From the NCBI GenBank assembly GCA_964591275.1, contig CAZQAE010000130.1, forward strand, positions 1-8,710: 8,710 nt of DNA, in the 5' to 3' direction. Shown here piece by piece: positions 1 to 5,466 of this stretch. The stretch's first letter is position 1. The number at the start of each line of letters is the position of its first letter. The DNA comes from G963674685 sp964591275. GTDB taxonomy: Bacteria; Lernaellota; Lernaellaia; JACKCT01. The notes beneath the pieces were generated by a model. The model made no database searches. It saw only the letters and a program-made list of their open reading frames with translations, and was not told the origin of the DNA. Made by a program: the position numbers and the translations under genes.

Positions 1-942
1 GTCGACGAGGACGTGCTGGCGAAGATTCGCGTCGCCGAGGTCGTGGGCAATAAGATTCGCTTTTCGATTTCGCCGGACGATCTCGACCATTTGTTGGACA
101 ACATGGCCTTCGAGGCCAATCATGCTGTTAGCGCGAAAATTGAATCGGCGTTCGAGAGTATTTATCATCGCATGGAGAAGATTGATGATGCTTGGTGCAA
201 GAAGGAAAATGAACAAACCCTCATCACGAACCCGCCGTCGGAAGGAGTTGTTGAAGTGCACCGGTCGGAGGTGAACGAAAACCTCGCCCGCCTGATGAAC
301 CAGCAGTTTTTCGGTTTCGCCCGTAAGCCCATGTCAGCGTACTTCGACGCGCCGATTCAGGCTCTTGGCGGCTTGACGCCGAAACAGATGCAGGGGCTAT
401 TCCGTGATGGGTGGTGGGGCAAGGAACCGCTGATCCGGCTGAACACCGAACTCGGCCTGGACGATTTCGCGGCCTCCCGCTTCTTGAAAAATGCGCGAAC
501 CTTTTTACAGGTGCTTCAAGATGTCGGGAGTGCGCCTCTGACCGTGAAGGGCAACCTGGCGCGTAAGTTCGTCGGCGAAATGCTCGAACGTATGGAAATG
601 GATGACGATTACAAGAAGGAGATTCTACAGTACAACAAGGTCGTTAATGAGGATGACCTCTGTCAGTCGCTAAGGCTCATGTGTGTTCTATTAGACCATT
701 TCCCCGTTCCTACATTCACCTTCCATCCATTTCTGGCCCTTCGCATTCCAGAACGTCCAATAGCCTTCCCTTTTCCCATTTTTTATTTCGCCCTCTTCCT
801 TTTTAAGGCCGTTCTCATGCCAAGCAGTCCAGTGGCCATAGGGTATACCATCCTTGTATTCACCTTCCTCCTCCTTCTGTCCGTTATCGTACCACCTAGT
901 CCAGAAGCCTTCCTTTTGTCCGTTCTTGTATTTACCCTCTGA
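1..942 (+). pseudogene. pRiA4b ORF-3-like protein, 5'-partial and apparently 3'-truncated
   Basis: The reading frame is already open at base 1, so the true start lies outside the window; the GTG at 13 is only internal. The opening residues (a short beta segment followed by PDDLDHLLDNMAFEANHA) resemble the end of the plasmid pRiA4b ORF-3 / IS1096-passenger-like domain. After a linker, the part covering roughly 365-690 (LTPKQMQGLF, LNTELGLDDFA, RFLKNARTFLQ, GNLARKFVGEML, YNKVVNEDDL) resembles a companion domain I recall from similar hypothetical proteins, where it continues well past this point. Here family-like sequence stops near 690. The last 80 or so codons are the exact antisense of the MORN-repeat gene and are rich in F, P and L, so I read them as run-through. 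Function is unknown. I infer a gene cut by a rearrangement at about 685-700. The domain resemblance is from memory. Confidence 0.6.
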
Positions 943-1905
943 CGATTTCTGGCCGTTTTCGAGCCAGAAGGTCCAGAAGCCTTCCTCCTTCCCGTCCTTG
1001 AATTCTCCGTCCATTTCCTTCTGACCGTTTTCGAGCCATAATGTCCAATGGCCACTCCTTTCCCCGTTTTTTAATTCGCCTTCCATCCTCTTCTTGCCGT
1101 TTTCGTACCAGTACGTCCAAAGCCCTTCCTGCTTCCCGTCACTGCTTTTACCCTCTGCCAATATTCTGCCATTTTCGTACCAAGCCGTATTGCGGCCTTC
1201 CTCCTTACCGTCTTTATATTCGATTTTCGCTTTCTTCTCGCCGCTCTCCCAATATTCTGTCCAATAGCCTGTCTGAATCCCGCCCTTAAATTCACCCTCC
1301 AACCTCTTCTGCCCTCTATCATTCCAAAATGTCCAGGGGCCTTCCTTTACTCCCTTATAATATTGACCTTCACTTTCCTTCTTGCCGTTCTCGTGCCATT
1401 CAGTATCGAGAATGGAAGGTTCGTATTTATTTTCCTTCGTCATGTCTTGCTGGGTTCTTATCTGAATAAAATCCGGTTCATCGGGGTTTGATTTAGCCAA
1501 AGTTGGCATTACCAGAACGGACTGGCCGCTAACTGTCTTCGAGGTGTAGGGTTTTGGCGATGATTTGTGACCAGAATTTTTCATAAACCGAAATATCTCG
1601 CCAGGTTCTGGGGTGGGTGCAACCTGGCCTCTTGAAAGAAAAAGAAATCGGAATAAATACATTCCGATCAGGGCTAAAAAGCCATATTCCCACGATTCCG
1701 AAATGAATCCGTATAAACCAGCGAGCAACAAAGCGAACCTACCGATTAATCTTATCAGCGATATTGAAATAGGGCGCACGACTTTGAAAAGCCGTTCTCT
1801 TTCCACCGTAAGACTAAACCATCTAACGAAAACGGTATGAAGCACCAATAGAAGCCCGGCAATTGTCAGCTTGAGCCAAACCGGAATCATAGAAAGAAGT
1901 TCCAT
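691..1905 (-). CDS. Membrane-anchored MORN-2/YwqK-type repeat protein
   Basis: The N-terminus has three hydrophobic segments (about residues 9-31, 50-70 and 76-92), then a polar linker. From about residue 168 there are ten tandem repeats of about 24 residues with the pattern W-T-x-W-x-E-N-G-x-K-x-x-E-G-E-x-K-(D/N)-G-x-x-x-G. This is the MORN_2 signature found in proteins annotated as YwqK-family antitoxin components, although an antitoxin role is not shown for most members. The repeats would form an extended beta surface; the membrane segments suggest anchoring in the inner membrane, and the side the repeats face cannot be told. An in-frame ATG also lies at 1911, but AAGGAG (1914-1919) is only 2 nt from it and 8 nt from the ATG at 1905, so I prefer 1905 (404 aa). 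The last repeat stops short (NGEMV) exactly at the tail-to-tail junction with the truncated plus-strand gene. It is the last gene of a three-gene minus operon. Confidence 0.85.
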   Translation of the reverse strand: MELLSMIPVWLKLTIAGLLLVLHTVFVRWFSLTVERERLFKVVRPISISLIRLIGRFALLLAGLYGFISESWEYGFLALIGMYLFRFLFLSRGQVAPTPEPGEIFRFMKNSGHKSSPKPYTSKTVSGQSVLVMPTLAKSNPDEPDFIQIRTQQDMTKENKYEPSILDTEWHENGKKESEGQYYKGVKEGPWTFWNDRGQKRLEGEFKGGIQTGYWTEYWESGEKKAKIEYKDGKEEGRNTAWYENGRILAEGKSSDGKQEGLWTYWYENGKKRMEGELKNGERSGHWTLWLENGQKEMDGEFKDGKEEGFWTFWLENGQKSSEGKYKNGQKEGFWTRWYDNGQKEEEGEYKDGIPYGHWTAWHENGLKKEEGEIKNGKREGYWTFWNAKGQKWMEGECRNGEMV

Positions 1906-1926
1906 TCCCATTTCTCCTTGAAACGA

Positions 1927-2052
1927 TCAAGATTTATCGTTCATTTTCTGATACTCAGATTTGATTTTTTCTTTATCAGTCCCGAAAATGACCCGATAGG
2001 TACTGCGAGCCGTGGCCGCTCTTCCTTTGGTCGCGGCCCGCCCAAACTTCAC
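1927..2052 (-). CDS. Small 41-aa basic protein, translationally coupled
   Basis: A GTG start overlaps the stop codon of the upstream 109-aa gene in a GTGA arrangement, typical of translational coupling. The frame runs 41 codons to TGA, 15 nt before the ATG at 1911 of the MORN-repeat gene and 8 nt before its AAGGAG box. The product is basic at the N-terminus (KFGRAATKGRAATARS) and ends in a charged, probably helical tail (TDKEKIKSEYQKMNDKS). The spacing fills the operon neatly, which favours a real gene. It could equally be the frameshifted tail of the upstream gene, because an in-frame TGA lies just two codons before the GTG. I recognise no family and propose no function. Confidence 0.45.
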   Translation of the reverse strand: MKFGRAATKGRAATARSTYRVIFGTDKEKIKSEYQKMNDKS

Positions 2053-2378
2053 CCTTCATCGCCATAGTTGGATTCACTGAATGTCTTCGGAAAAGCTTCT
2101 TCGGGAGAAACAAACCGATTTTCTTCAAGACACTTATTGTAGAATTTTATAGAAGACTTTTCTCCATACTGCTTTAGTTGACGTGAATAGATAAGAAAAC
2201 CATCCGTCTGGTTAAAATACCTAACCTCAAAATACACTCCGCCTGGAGATCTAAATAAACCGATTTTTAATTTATCCTTCCCGTAGATTTGGAGACAAAT
2301 GTAGAGACTATCTTTCGTGTTATATACTACGCCGTTTTCAATATGACTAGCGTGACGAGGTGGCTGTGCATTTCCCAT
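2049..2378 (-). CDS. Hypothetical 109-aa protein, first gene of the MORN operon
   Basis: Unrecognised soluble protein with no signal peptide or membrane segment. The middle is rich in alternating hydrophobic and charged residues (LKIGLFRSPGGVYFEVRYFNQTDGFLIYSRQL), suggesting a small beta-rich fold, followed by a helical stretch and an acidic tail. I place the start at the ATG at 2376-2378, because a G-rich Shine-Dalgarno-like run (GGGGGG, 2383-2388) lies 4 nt upstream. The TTG at 2388-2390 that would lengthen the frame is part of that run's flank. The stop overlaps the GTG of the next 41-aa frame, so the two are probably co-translated, and the MORN-repeat gene follows directly. A 15-bp palindrome sits just upstream of the ribosome site. 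Function unknown; shared transcription with a membrane MORN-repeat protein is the only clue. Confidence 0.6.
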   Translation of the reverse strand: MGNAQPPRHASHIENGVVYNTKDSLYICLQIYGKDKLKIGLFRSPGGVYFEVRYFNQTDGFLIYSRQLKQYGEKSSIKFYNKCLEENRFVSPEEAFPKTFSESNYGDEG

Positions 2379-2391
2379 TTTTCCCCCCAAC

Positions 2392-2406
2392 GTGTTAAGT
2401 TAACAC
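2392..2406. promoter_or_regulatory. Operator-like 15-bp palindrome upstream of the MORN operon
   Basis: GTGTTAA and TTAACAC form a perfect dyad around one central base, immediately upstream of the G-rich ribosome site of the 109-aa gene on the minus strand. The position fits an operator near or just after the transcription start. I could not identify a convincing -35/-10 pair here, so the regulatory role is inferred from position and symmetry only. Confidence 0.4.
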
Positions 2407-2425
2407 ACTGTTTGTTTTGGTTCAG

Positions 2426-2451
2426 CGTGAATTGGACAAATCCGATTCACG
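2426..2451. repeat. Strong hairpin: 11-bp stem, 4-nt CAAA loop
   Basis: CGTGAAT pairs with ATTCACG. The stem continues through a T-G wobble and GGA/TCC to close on a CAAA tetraloop (as read on the plus strand), giving 11 pairs including the wobble. No clear T-run follows on either strand, so it is not a standard intrinsic terminator. It lies between the upstream palindrome of the MORN operon and the hairpin-rich transposon wreckage, and could be a boundary element or a leader structure. Confidence 0.5.
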
Positions 2452-2460
2452 TTTAAGCTA

Positions 2461-2689
2461 GTCCCGAAGCCCTATGCTCCGGAACCCTTGCTTCCAAAGA
2501 ACGTCCTGGGGCTCTGCCCCAGACCCCGGAGTTTTCTAAGGCATCGGGGGTCTATCATCCGATGAGTTTGAAGGCGACGGGCGTGAAGCATTTGGCTTAC
2601 ACGCCCTCCCATCGTGTGATGAGCCCCGCCGGATTATCCCTTGGCAAGTTGCCCTCCGGCAGAGCTTGCTTCCGTTTCACCCAGTACGA
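2461..2689. other. Gene-free stretch with clustered GC-rich hairpins
   Basis: No credible gene is seen. Four inverted repeats follow closely: 2506-2522 (CTGGGGC, loop TCT, GCCCCAG); 2522-2552 (GACCCCG with CGGGGGTC, one bulged G); 2579-2606 (GGGCGTGAAGC with GCTTaCACGCCC, 5-nt loop, one bulge); and 2628-2660 (GCCGGA with TCCGGC, enclosing the palindrome GGCAAgTTGCC). The last lies downstream of the transposase stop and includes TGAGCCCCGCCGGATTA from 2620, which could be the terminal inverted repeat of the insertion sequence. Its partner end is missing, so this cannot be confirmed. Motifs like GGGGCTCTGCCCC are common at transposon ends and in dispersed repeats. Confidence 0.5.
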
Positions 2690-2886
2690 TCAGTGAATCA
2701 CGACCGGCTCGTTCCTGTCAACATTCTTCCGCCGCTGCTTGTGTGCTTCCCGCGCCGCTTCGAGTTTTCGATCACGAGCAGCGAAAATCTCCTTGTCCCG
2801 GCCTTCCAGTTTGTCCTTCGGCGTCACGTAGCCCAGGGCGCTGTGAAGCCGCTCAGTGTTGTAATATTCAATGTACTTCGCAACCA
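2690..2886 (-). pseudogene. IS3-family transposase, C-terminal remnant
   Basis: From about 2886 the minus strand encodes VAKYIEYYNTERLHSALGY followed by VTPKDKLEGRDKEIF and a basic helical tail (AARDRKLEAAREAHKQRR), ending at a TGA at 2690. The YNxxRxHSALGYxTP pattern is the classic end of the IS3-family integrase catalytic domain (the rve_3 region), containing the last acidic catalytic glutamate region's downstream flank. Everything upstream, including OrfA and most of the DDE domain, is missing. The frame continues a few codons (ending at an ATG at 2908) into unrelated DNA, which is the antisense of a receiver-domain fragment. The copy is therefore a dead 5'-truncated fragment. Its right end may lie near 2620. 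Confidence 0.85.
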
Positions 2887-3003
2887 GACACGGAAAACGC
2901 CATCGCACACCACGGCGTTCTGGACAAGGGCACGCATTTCATCCAGAAACCCTTTACCATCCAAGCCCTGGCCAAAGCGGTGCGAAAGGCGCTGGATAGT
3001 TGA
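2887..3003 (+). pseudogene. Response-regulator receiver domain, C-terminal fragment (probably of a hybrid histidine kinase)
   Basis: The plus-strand frame ending at TGA 3001-3003 reads TENAIAHHGVLDKGTHFIQKPF followed by a helical ALAKAVRKALDS tail. The K-P-F motif after a beta strand is the conserved lysine-proline of receiver domains, and the ENAIxHHGVLDxG wording is typical of receivers fused at the C-terminus of hybrid sensor kinases. The N-terminal two thirds of the domain, including the phospho-acceptor aspartate and any kinase, are absent. At about 2886 the sequence switches abruptly to the IS3 remnant on the other strand. The open frame extending back to 2641 is antisense transposase and meaningless. 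This is a relic created by insertion or deletion, not a functional gene. Confidence 0.8.
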
Positions 3004-3073
3004 ACTTTGAGTAACCTGAAACGTGAAGAGCTAAAGAGATTCACTGAGTCGGAAATTATCGAAACGCCCCAGC

Positions 3074-3103
3074 CGCGCCCGCGCGAGGCGCGATTATTTT
3101 TTT
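3074..3103 (+). terminator. Intrinsic terminator after the receiver fragment
   Basis: CGCGCC and GGCGCG pair around a 7-nt loop and are followed by ATTATTTTTTT on the plus strand, a good rho-independent terminator shape. It lies 70 bp after the stop of the receiver fragment, so it was probably the terminator of the lost kinase gene and now insulates the recombinase promoter from upstream transcription. Confidence 0.65.
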
Positions 3104-3284
3104 CGAGAATATTTTTAACTCGCCGCCGCGTGGCGCGATGGTCGGCGCAGGTTCTGACCCAACAGGTGGATGACAGCAGCACCGGCAAAACTCTCGAAGT
3201 GAAAGCTCATGACGAACCAAAGTGGTTTTTGTTCGTTACCGTGGGTGCGGATGGGAACAGAGGGAAACTGCAAAAGTGTCTCAT

Positions 3285-3304
3285 GTACGTCCCGAATTAC
3301 GTAC
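3285..3304. promoter_or_regulatory. Upstream palindromic site GTACGT-N8-ACGTAC
   Basis: GTACGT (3285-3290) and ACGTAC (3299-3304) are a perfect inverted repeat separated by 8 bp, for a total of 20 bp. The arms and total length are identical to the palindrome at 3336-3355. Centre-to-centre distance is 51 bp, close to five helical turns. Such paired sites fit a dimeric regulator binding cooperatively, or subsites of a resolvase res-like site. Confidence 0.6.
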
Positions 3305-3320
3305 AAATTTGCCAAAATCC

Positions 3321-3349
3321 TTGACTTGGCGAGTAGTACGTATTATAAT
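3321..3349 (+). promoter_or_regulatory. Recombinase promoter (TTGACT-17-TATAAT)
   Basis: TTGACT at 3321-3326, a 17-bp spacer and a consensus TATAAT at 3344-3349 form a near-ideal sigma-70-type promoter. The start would be about 3355-3357, leaving a leader of about 10 nt that holds the AGAGG ribosome site (3356-3360) 6 nt before the ATG at 3367. A strong promoter fully overlapped by an operator usually indicates tight repression. Confidence 0.85.
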
Positions 3350-3355
3350 ACGTAC
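3336..3355. promoter_or_regulatory. Perfect 20-bp palindrome over the recombinase -10 box
   Basis: The 20 bases GTACGTATTATAATACGTAC are identical on both strands, and the TATAAT box occupies the centre. A protein bound here would block the promoter. Candidates are the recombinase itself (resolvases autoregulate through res) or the downstream ribbon-helix-helix protein. Because the dyad is perfect, an equivalent -10 (ATTATA read from the other strand) also exists, but no matching -35 was sought in detail. Confidence 0.8.
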
Positions 3356-3366
3356 AGAGGCAAGTT

Positions 3367-4068
3367 ATGAAAGCAATCGGTTACATCCGAGTCAGCACCG
3401 AAGATCAAGCCAGGCTGGGCGTCAGCCTGGAAGCCCAAAGGGCGCGGATTACTGCTTGGGCAATTGCCAATGAAGCTGAACTGCTCAATATTCATTCCGA
3501 TGAAGGGGTCAGCGGCTATCGGCTGTCCAATCGCCCTGGTTTGCAGGCTGCTCTTGACCAAGCCTGCCGTGAAAAGTGTGCCTTAACCGTATACAGCTTG
3601 TCGCGCATGGCGCGAAACACCCGAGAGGCGCTTGAAGTCGCCGACCGCCTGGATCGTTGCGGGGCTGATCTTGTGAGTCTCAGTGAAAAAATCGACACCT
3701 CAAGCGCCGCCGGAAAAATGGTTTTTCGACTACTGGCCGTGCTCAATGAATTTGAGCGAGACCTTGTCAGCGAACGCACACGTAATGCGATGCAATACGC
3801 CCGATCACAAAATAAAATCGTTGGGCACATTCCGTACGGATACAAGAGAGAGGACGAGTTGCTCGTCGAGAACGAGAGTGAACAACAGGCAATCCGGTTG
3901 ATGATTCAGTTTCGAGAAAGCGGATTGTCATTTCGGAAGATTGTCGATGTTTTAGAAAAACGTGGTATTAAAAGCAAGAAGGGCGGCAACTGGCACCCAA
4001 AGGTGATTCGCAACATTCTCCAGAGCGCAGAAAAATGGCAAAAGACGAGCATCCCCTCAATAAGCTAA
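3367..4068 (+). CDS. Small serine recombinase (resolvase/invertase family)
   Basis: A 233-aa site-specific recombinase that would cut and rejoin DNA through a 5'-phosphoserine intermediate. The catalytic domain carries YIRVSTEDQ (R8, nucleophile S10), LSRMARN (R80 and R83, matching the conserved resolvase arginine pair), SEKIDTSSAAGKMVFRLLAVLNEFER (residues 106-131), and ERTR (136-139) at the start of the long dimerisation helix. The C-terminal part (about 150-220: GHIPYGYKRE, then SGLSFRKIVDVLEKRG and WHPKVIRNIL) resembles a short version of the recombinase/DNA-binding domain. The protein is larger than Tn3 resolvases (about 185 aa) but far smaller than phage integrases of the serine class. 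All catalytic residues I can check are present, so it appears intact. It is led by AGAGG and a strong promoter embedded in a palindrome, and overlaps the ribbon-helix-helix gene by 34 nt. No transposase accompanies it, so its substrate sites are unknown. Confidence 0.9.
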   Translation: MKAIGYIRVSTEDQARLGVSLEAQRARITAWAIANEAELLNIHSDEGVSGYRLSNRPGLQAALDQACREKCALTVYSLSRMARNTREALEVADRLDRCGADLVSLSEKIDTSSAAGKMVFRLLAVLNEFERDLVSERTRNAMQYARSQNKIVGHIPYGYKREDELLVENESEQQAIRLMIQFRESGLSFRKIVDVLEKRGIKSKKGGNWHPKVIRNILQSAEKWQKTSIPSIS

Positions 4069-4265
4069 AAAAGAAACTGAAGCCGAAAGAGTTGGAGCGC
4101 GAACTTGTCAAAAACGCCCGCATCAATATCCGCATCAGCCAGCCCGACAAGACGAGCATGGTGGCGATGGCGAAGCGATGCAACATGACTGTGACCGAGT
4201 ATCTGGTCCGCCTGCACCAGATCGCACTTGAGAAGCTCGGTGAGAAAGTTCCGAAAAAGAAATAA
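4035..4265 (+). CDS. Ribbon-helix-helix DNA-binding protein (76 aa)
   Basis: After a lysine-rich N-terminal tail (residues 1-27), residues about 28-64 show a ribbon-helix-helix pattern: a short beta strand (ARINIRIS), helix A (QPDKTSMVAMAKRC), a turn (NMT) and helix B (VTEYLVRLHQIALEKL), then a basic tail. This fold is shared by CopG/Arc/MetJ-type repressors and some plasmid mobilisation accessory proteins. The ATG at 4035 overlaps the recombinase 3' end by 34 nt in another frame, so the two are probably co-transcribed and coupled; no strong ribosome site is visible. Its dimeric fold would suit the short inverted repeats in front of the recombinase, so an autorepressor role is plausible but inferred. 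Intact. Confidence 0.75.
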   Translation: MAKDEHPLNKLKKKLKPKELERELVKNARINIRISQPDKTSMVAMAKRCNMTVTEYLVRLHQIALEKLGEKVPKKK

Positions 4266-4901
4266 GTTAGCCGGTCAACAAATCCCGCTATTGAATCCAA
4301 AGCTATCCCATCTTCCATTTTCACGTTTCTGCACGCTGAATTTTCTTATGAACGTGTCGCAAGTAATGAGACGAGTAATAAGACAATCATAGGCAGGAAA
4401 ATCGGAGATTTTTGAAATGCTTGTCGATTCTTAAAATGGAACATTTTTAAGACACGCTCCAAGGATCAAGCGTCGGCCTAACTCGATGAAAATGATTTGT
4501 CGCGTCAGTCTGCCACGAGGGTGCCGGATTCTTTGGGCCATCTTCCCCGGTGAAAAGGACATGGTAAACGACTAGCGAAACGACCACATGATGCCTTTCC
4601 GTGCAGATGTCAAATATCGATAAGTCCTCGAAATATAGTAAGTATTTGATAAAGACAAGGGGAAAAGTAGCAGATTTGTCAAGACCTATATATCTCTAAG
4701 GATGGAGTGTCTGTTTGGAAAGGAGAAATGAAAATTTCGCCGATTTTGCCGATCAACATTTATTTTTCTATCAATTTCAACTTGGGCGGTAAGCTTTTAT
4801 TGATGGCGTTGAGTTGTCCGAATACGGGCCGGGCAACAAAAACTGTTCATGCCCGTAAACAACACCTCGCAGAAAGCGAGGGCAAAACAGGAGGTATTCA
4901 A
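4266..4901. other. Long non-coding interval before the zinc-motif gene
   Basis: No convincing gene up to 4706. Noted dyads: an AT-rich hairpin at 4429-4452 (TCTTAAAA, 8-nt loop, TTTTAAGA); TCAAATA (4610-4616) facing TATTTGA (4643-4649). From 4707 the frame of the downstream gene is open without a stop, and an ATG at 4728 follows AAAGGAG by only 2 nt, so an N-terminal extension is formally possible. Within that part ACGGGC (4824-4829) faces GCCCGT (4851-4856), and a hairpin CCTCGC-AGAAA-GCGAGG (4865-4881) ends 7 nt before the AGGAGGT ribosome site. I read 4707-4901 as a structured leader. Confidence 0.45.
4865..4881 (+). promoter_or_regulatory. Leader hairpin just upstream of a strong ribosome site
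   Basis: CCTCGC and GCGAGG form a perfect 6-bp stem with an AGAAA loop. It is followed 7 nt later by AGGAGGT (4889-4895), and then 6 nt by the ATG at 4902. The consensus ribosome site decides the start of the zinc-motif gene; the hairpin may stabilise the mRNA 5' end or affect initiation. Confidence 0.5.
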
Positions 4902-5315
4902 ATGCAAGATGATTTGGGAAACAACGTTTCCACCCAACTCGCCCGCTTATTTAAGGATCGAGAAAACTTCGAGGTTACGCAGGGGGAAATTGCCAAGGCT
5001 GGCGGATGGAGCGTAAAGACAGTTCGCTTACTGGAGGAAAAAATGAAAGACAAGGTCGGCGAAAAGACTCTCCTCCGATACAGAGGTGCCCTCGCAGCCG
5101 TTTTGTTAAGGAGGGGTGTGCAAAGCAAGGCGATGGCCCTTATCAGGGAGGGCATCGATGAGGCGGTCGTCGGCTTTATCTGTTGGGGCTGCGATGGGGA
5201 TGGATATTTTGAGGATTCCGACGGCGATGATATGTGCAACGACTGCTGCGGAACCGGTATAATGTATTGCAGTGAGGTCCCTCATCCAGAAGACCTCGAA
5301 GATACTTTGGATTAG
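4902..5315 (+). CDS. Helix-turn-helix / DnaJ-type zinc-motif small protein (137 aa)
   Basis: The frame opens upstream at 4707, but the ATG at 4902 is preceded by a perfect AGGAGGT at ideal spacing, so I take 137 aa. Residues about 25-48 (VTQGEIAKAGGWSVKTVRLLEEK) look like a helix-turn-helix. Residues 94-119 hold two CxxCxGxG motifs, CWGCDGDG and CNDCCGTG, separated by 10 residues, with another Cys at 123. This is the zinc-binding pattern of DnaJ central domains, also used in some phage antitermination proteins. The tail is acidic (PHPEDLEDTLD). A sequence-specific transcription regulator is the likeliest role. It ends about 160 bp before the methyltransferase start. It could be a control protein for that gene, but this is inference. 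I recognise no exact family. Confidence 0.6.
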   Translation: MQDDLGNNVSTQLARLFKDRENFEVTQGEIAKAGGWSVKTVRLLEEKMKDKVGEKTLLRYRGALAAVLLRRGVQSKAMALIREGIDEAVVGFICWGCDGDGYFEDSDGDDMCNDCCGTGIMYCSEVPHPEDLEDTLD

Positions 5316-5338
5316 TTTTGCTCAAAGTGTGACAGTGA

Positions 5339-5368
5339 ACGGGCGTGGCTTTACCAATTTCCGCCCGT
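5339..5368. repeat. Inverted repeat between the zinc-motif gene and the methyltransferase
   Basis: ACGGGCG and CGCCCGT are a perfect 7-bp inverted repeat with a 16-nt loop, 24 nt after the zinc-motif gene's stop; outer GA/TC pairs can extend it past a GT bulge. No T-run follows, so it is a weak terminator at best. The same ACGGGC...GCCCGT arms flank the gene on its other side at 4824-4856. Confidence 0.45.
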
Positions 5369-5437
5369 GTTCAAAACCCGACTAATCAGCCGGAGAAAAT
5401 CAAGAAAATGCCTAAACTTGGCTGAATTTCACAATCG

Positions 5438-5466
5438 TTGTGCCAAATGCAAGTTGCAGATATATT
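5438..5466 (+). promoter_or_regulatory. Candidate methyltransferase promoter giving a leaderless mRNA
   Basis: A weak -35 (TTGTGC, 5438-5443), a 17-bp spacer and a good -10 (TATATT, 5461-5466) predict a start at about 5472-5474, which coincides with the ATG at 5474. No Shine-Dalgarno precedes that ATG or the in-frame ATG at 5447, which fits leaderless translation. The -10 is at the centre of the palindrome at 5449-5477. Confidence 0.5.

Larger units (their letters stand above)
3004..3366. other. Intergenic region upstream of the recombinase
   Basis: No gene is supported. An open frame at 3007-3324 crosses the terminator hairpin and ends in the recombinase promoter, so I treat it as chance. 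The useful contents are the terminator at 3074-3103, two related palindromes (3285-3304 and 3336-3355) and the recombinase promoter (3321-3349). Confidence 0.6.

Noticed and set aside
783..1322. Several open frames on both strands inside the MORN-repeat gene
   Set aside because: They arise from the 72-bp repeat periodicity, which keeps alternative frames free of stops; their residues are repetitive and biased.
2641..3010. Plus-strand frames of 114-120 aa
   Set aside because: Their first two thirds are antisense to the IS3 transposase; only the last 38 codons of one frame show a receiver domain, listed separately.
2868..3188. Minus-strand 106-aa frame
   Set aside because: It is antisense to the receiver fragment, crosses the terminator hairpin and has no family-like features.
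3007..3324. Plus-strand 105-aa frame after the receiver fragment
   Set aside because: It runs through the intrinsic terminator and into the recombinase operator and promoter; no ribosome site or recognisable motif.
3968..4324. Minus-strand 118-aa frame
   Set aside because: Antisense to the recombinase end and the RHH gene; rich in F and S, as expected of a shadow.
4707..4901. N-terminal extension of the zinc-motif protein from GTG 4707 or ATG 4728
   Set aside because: The box before 4728 is only 2 nt from the ATG, whereas 4902 has AGGAGGT at ideal spacing; the extension looks unlike protein and contains hairpin arms.
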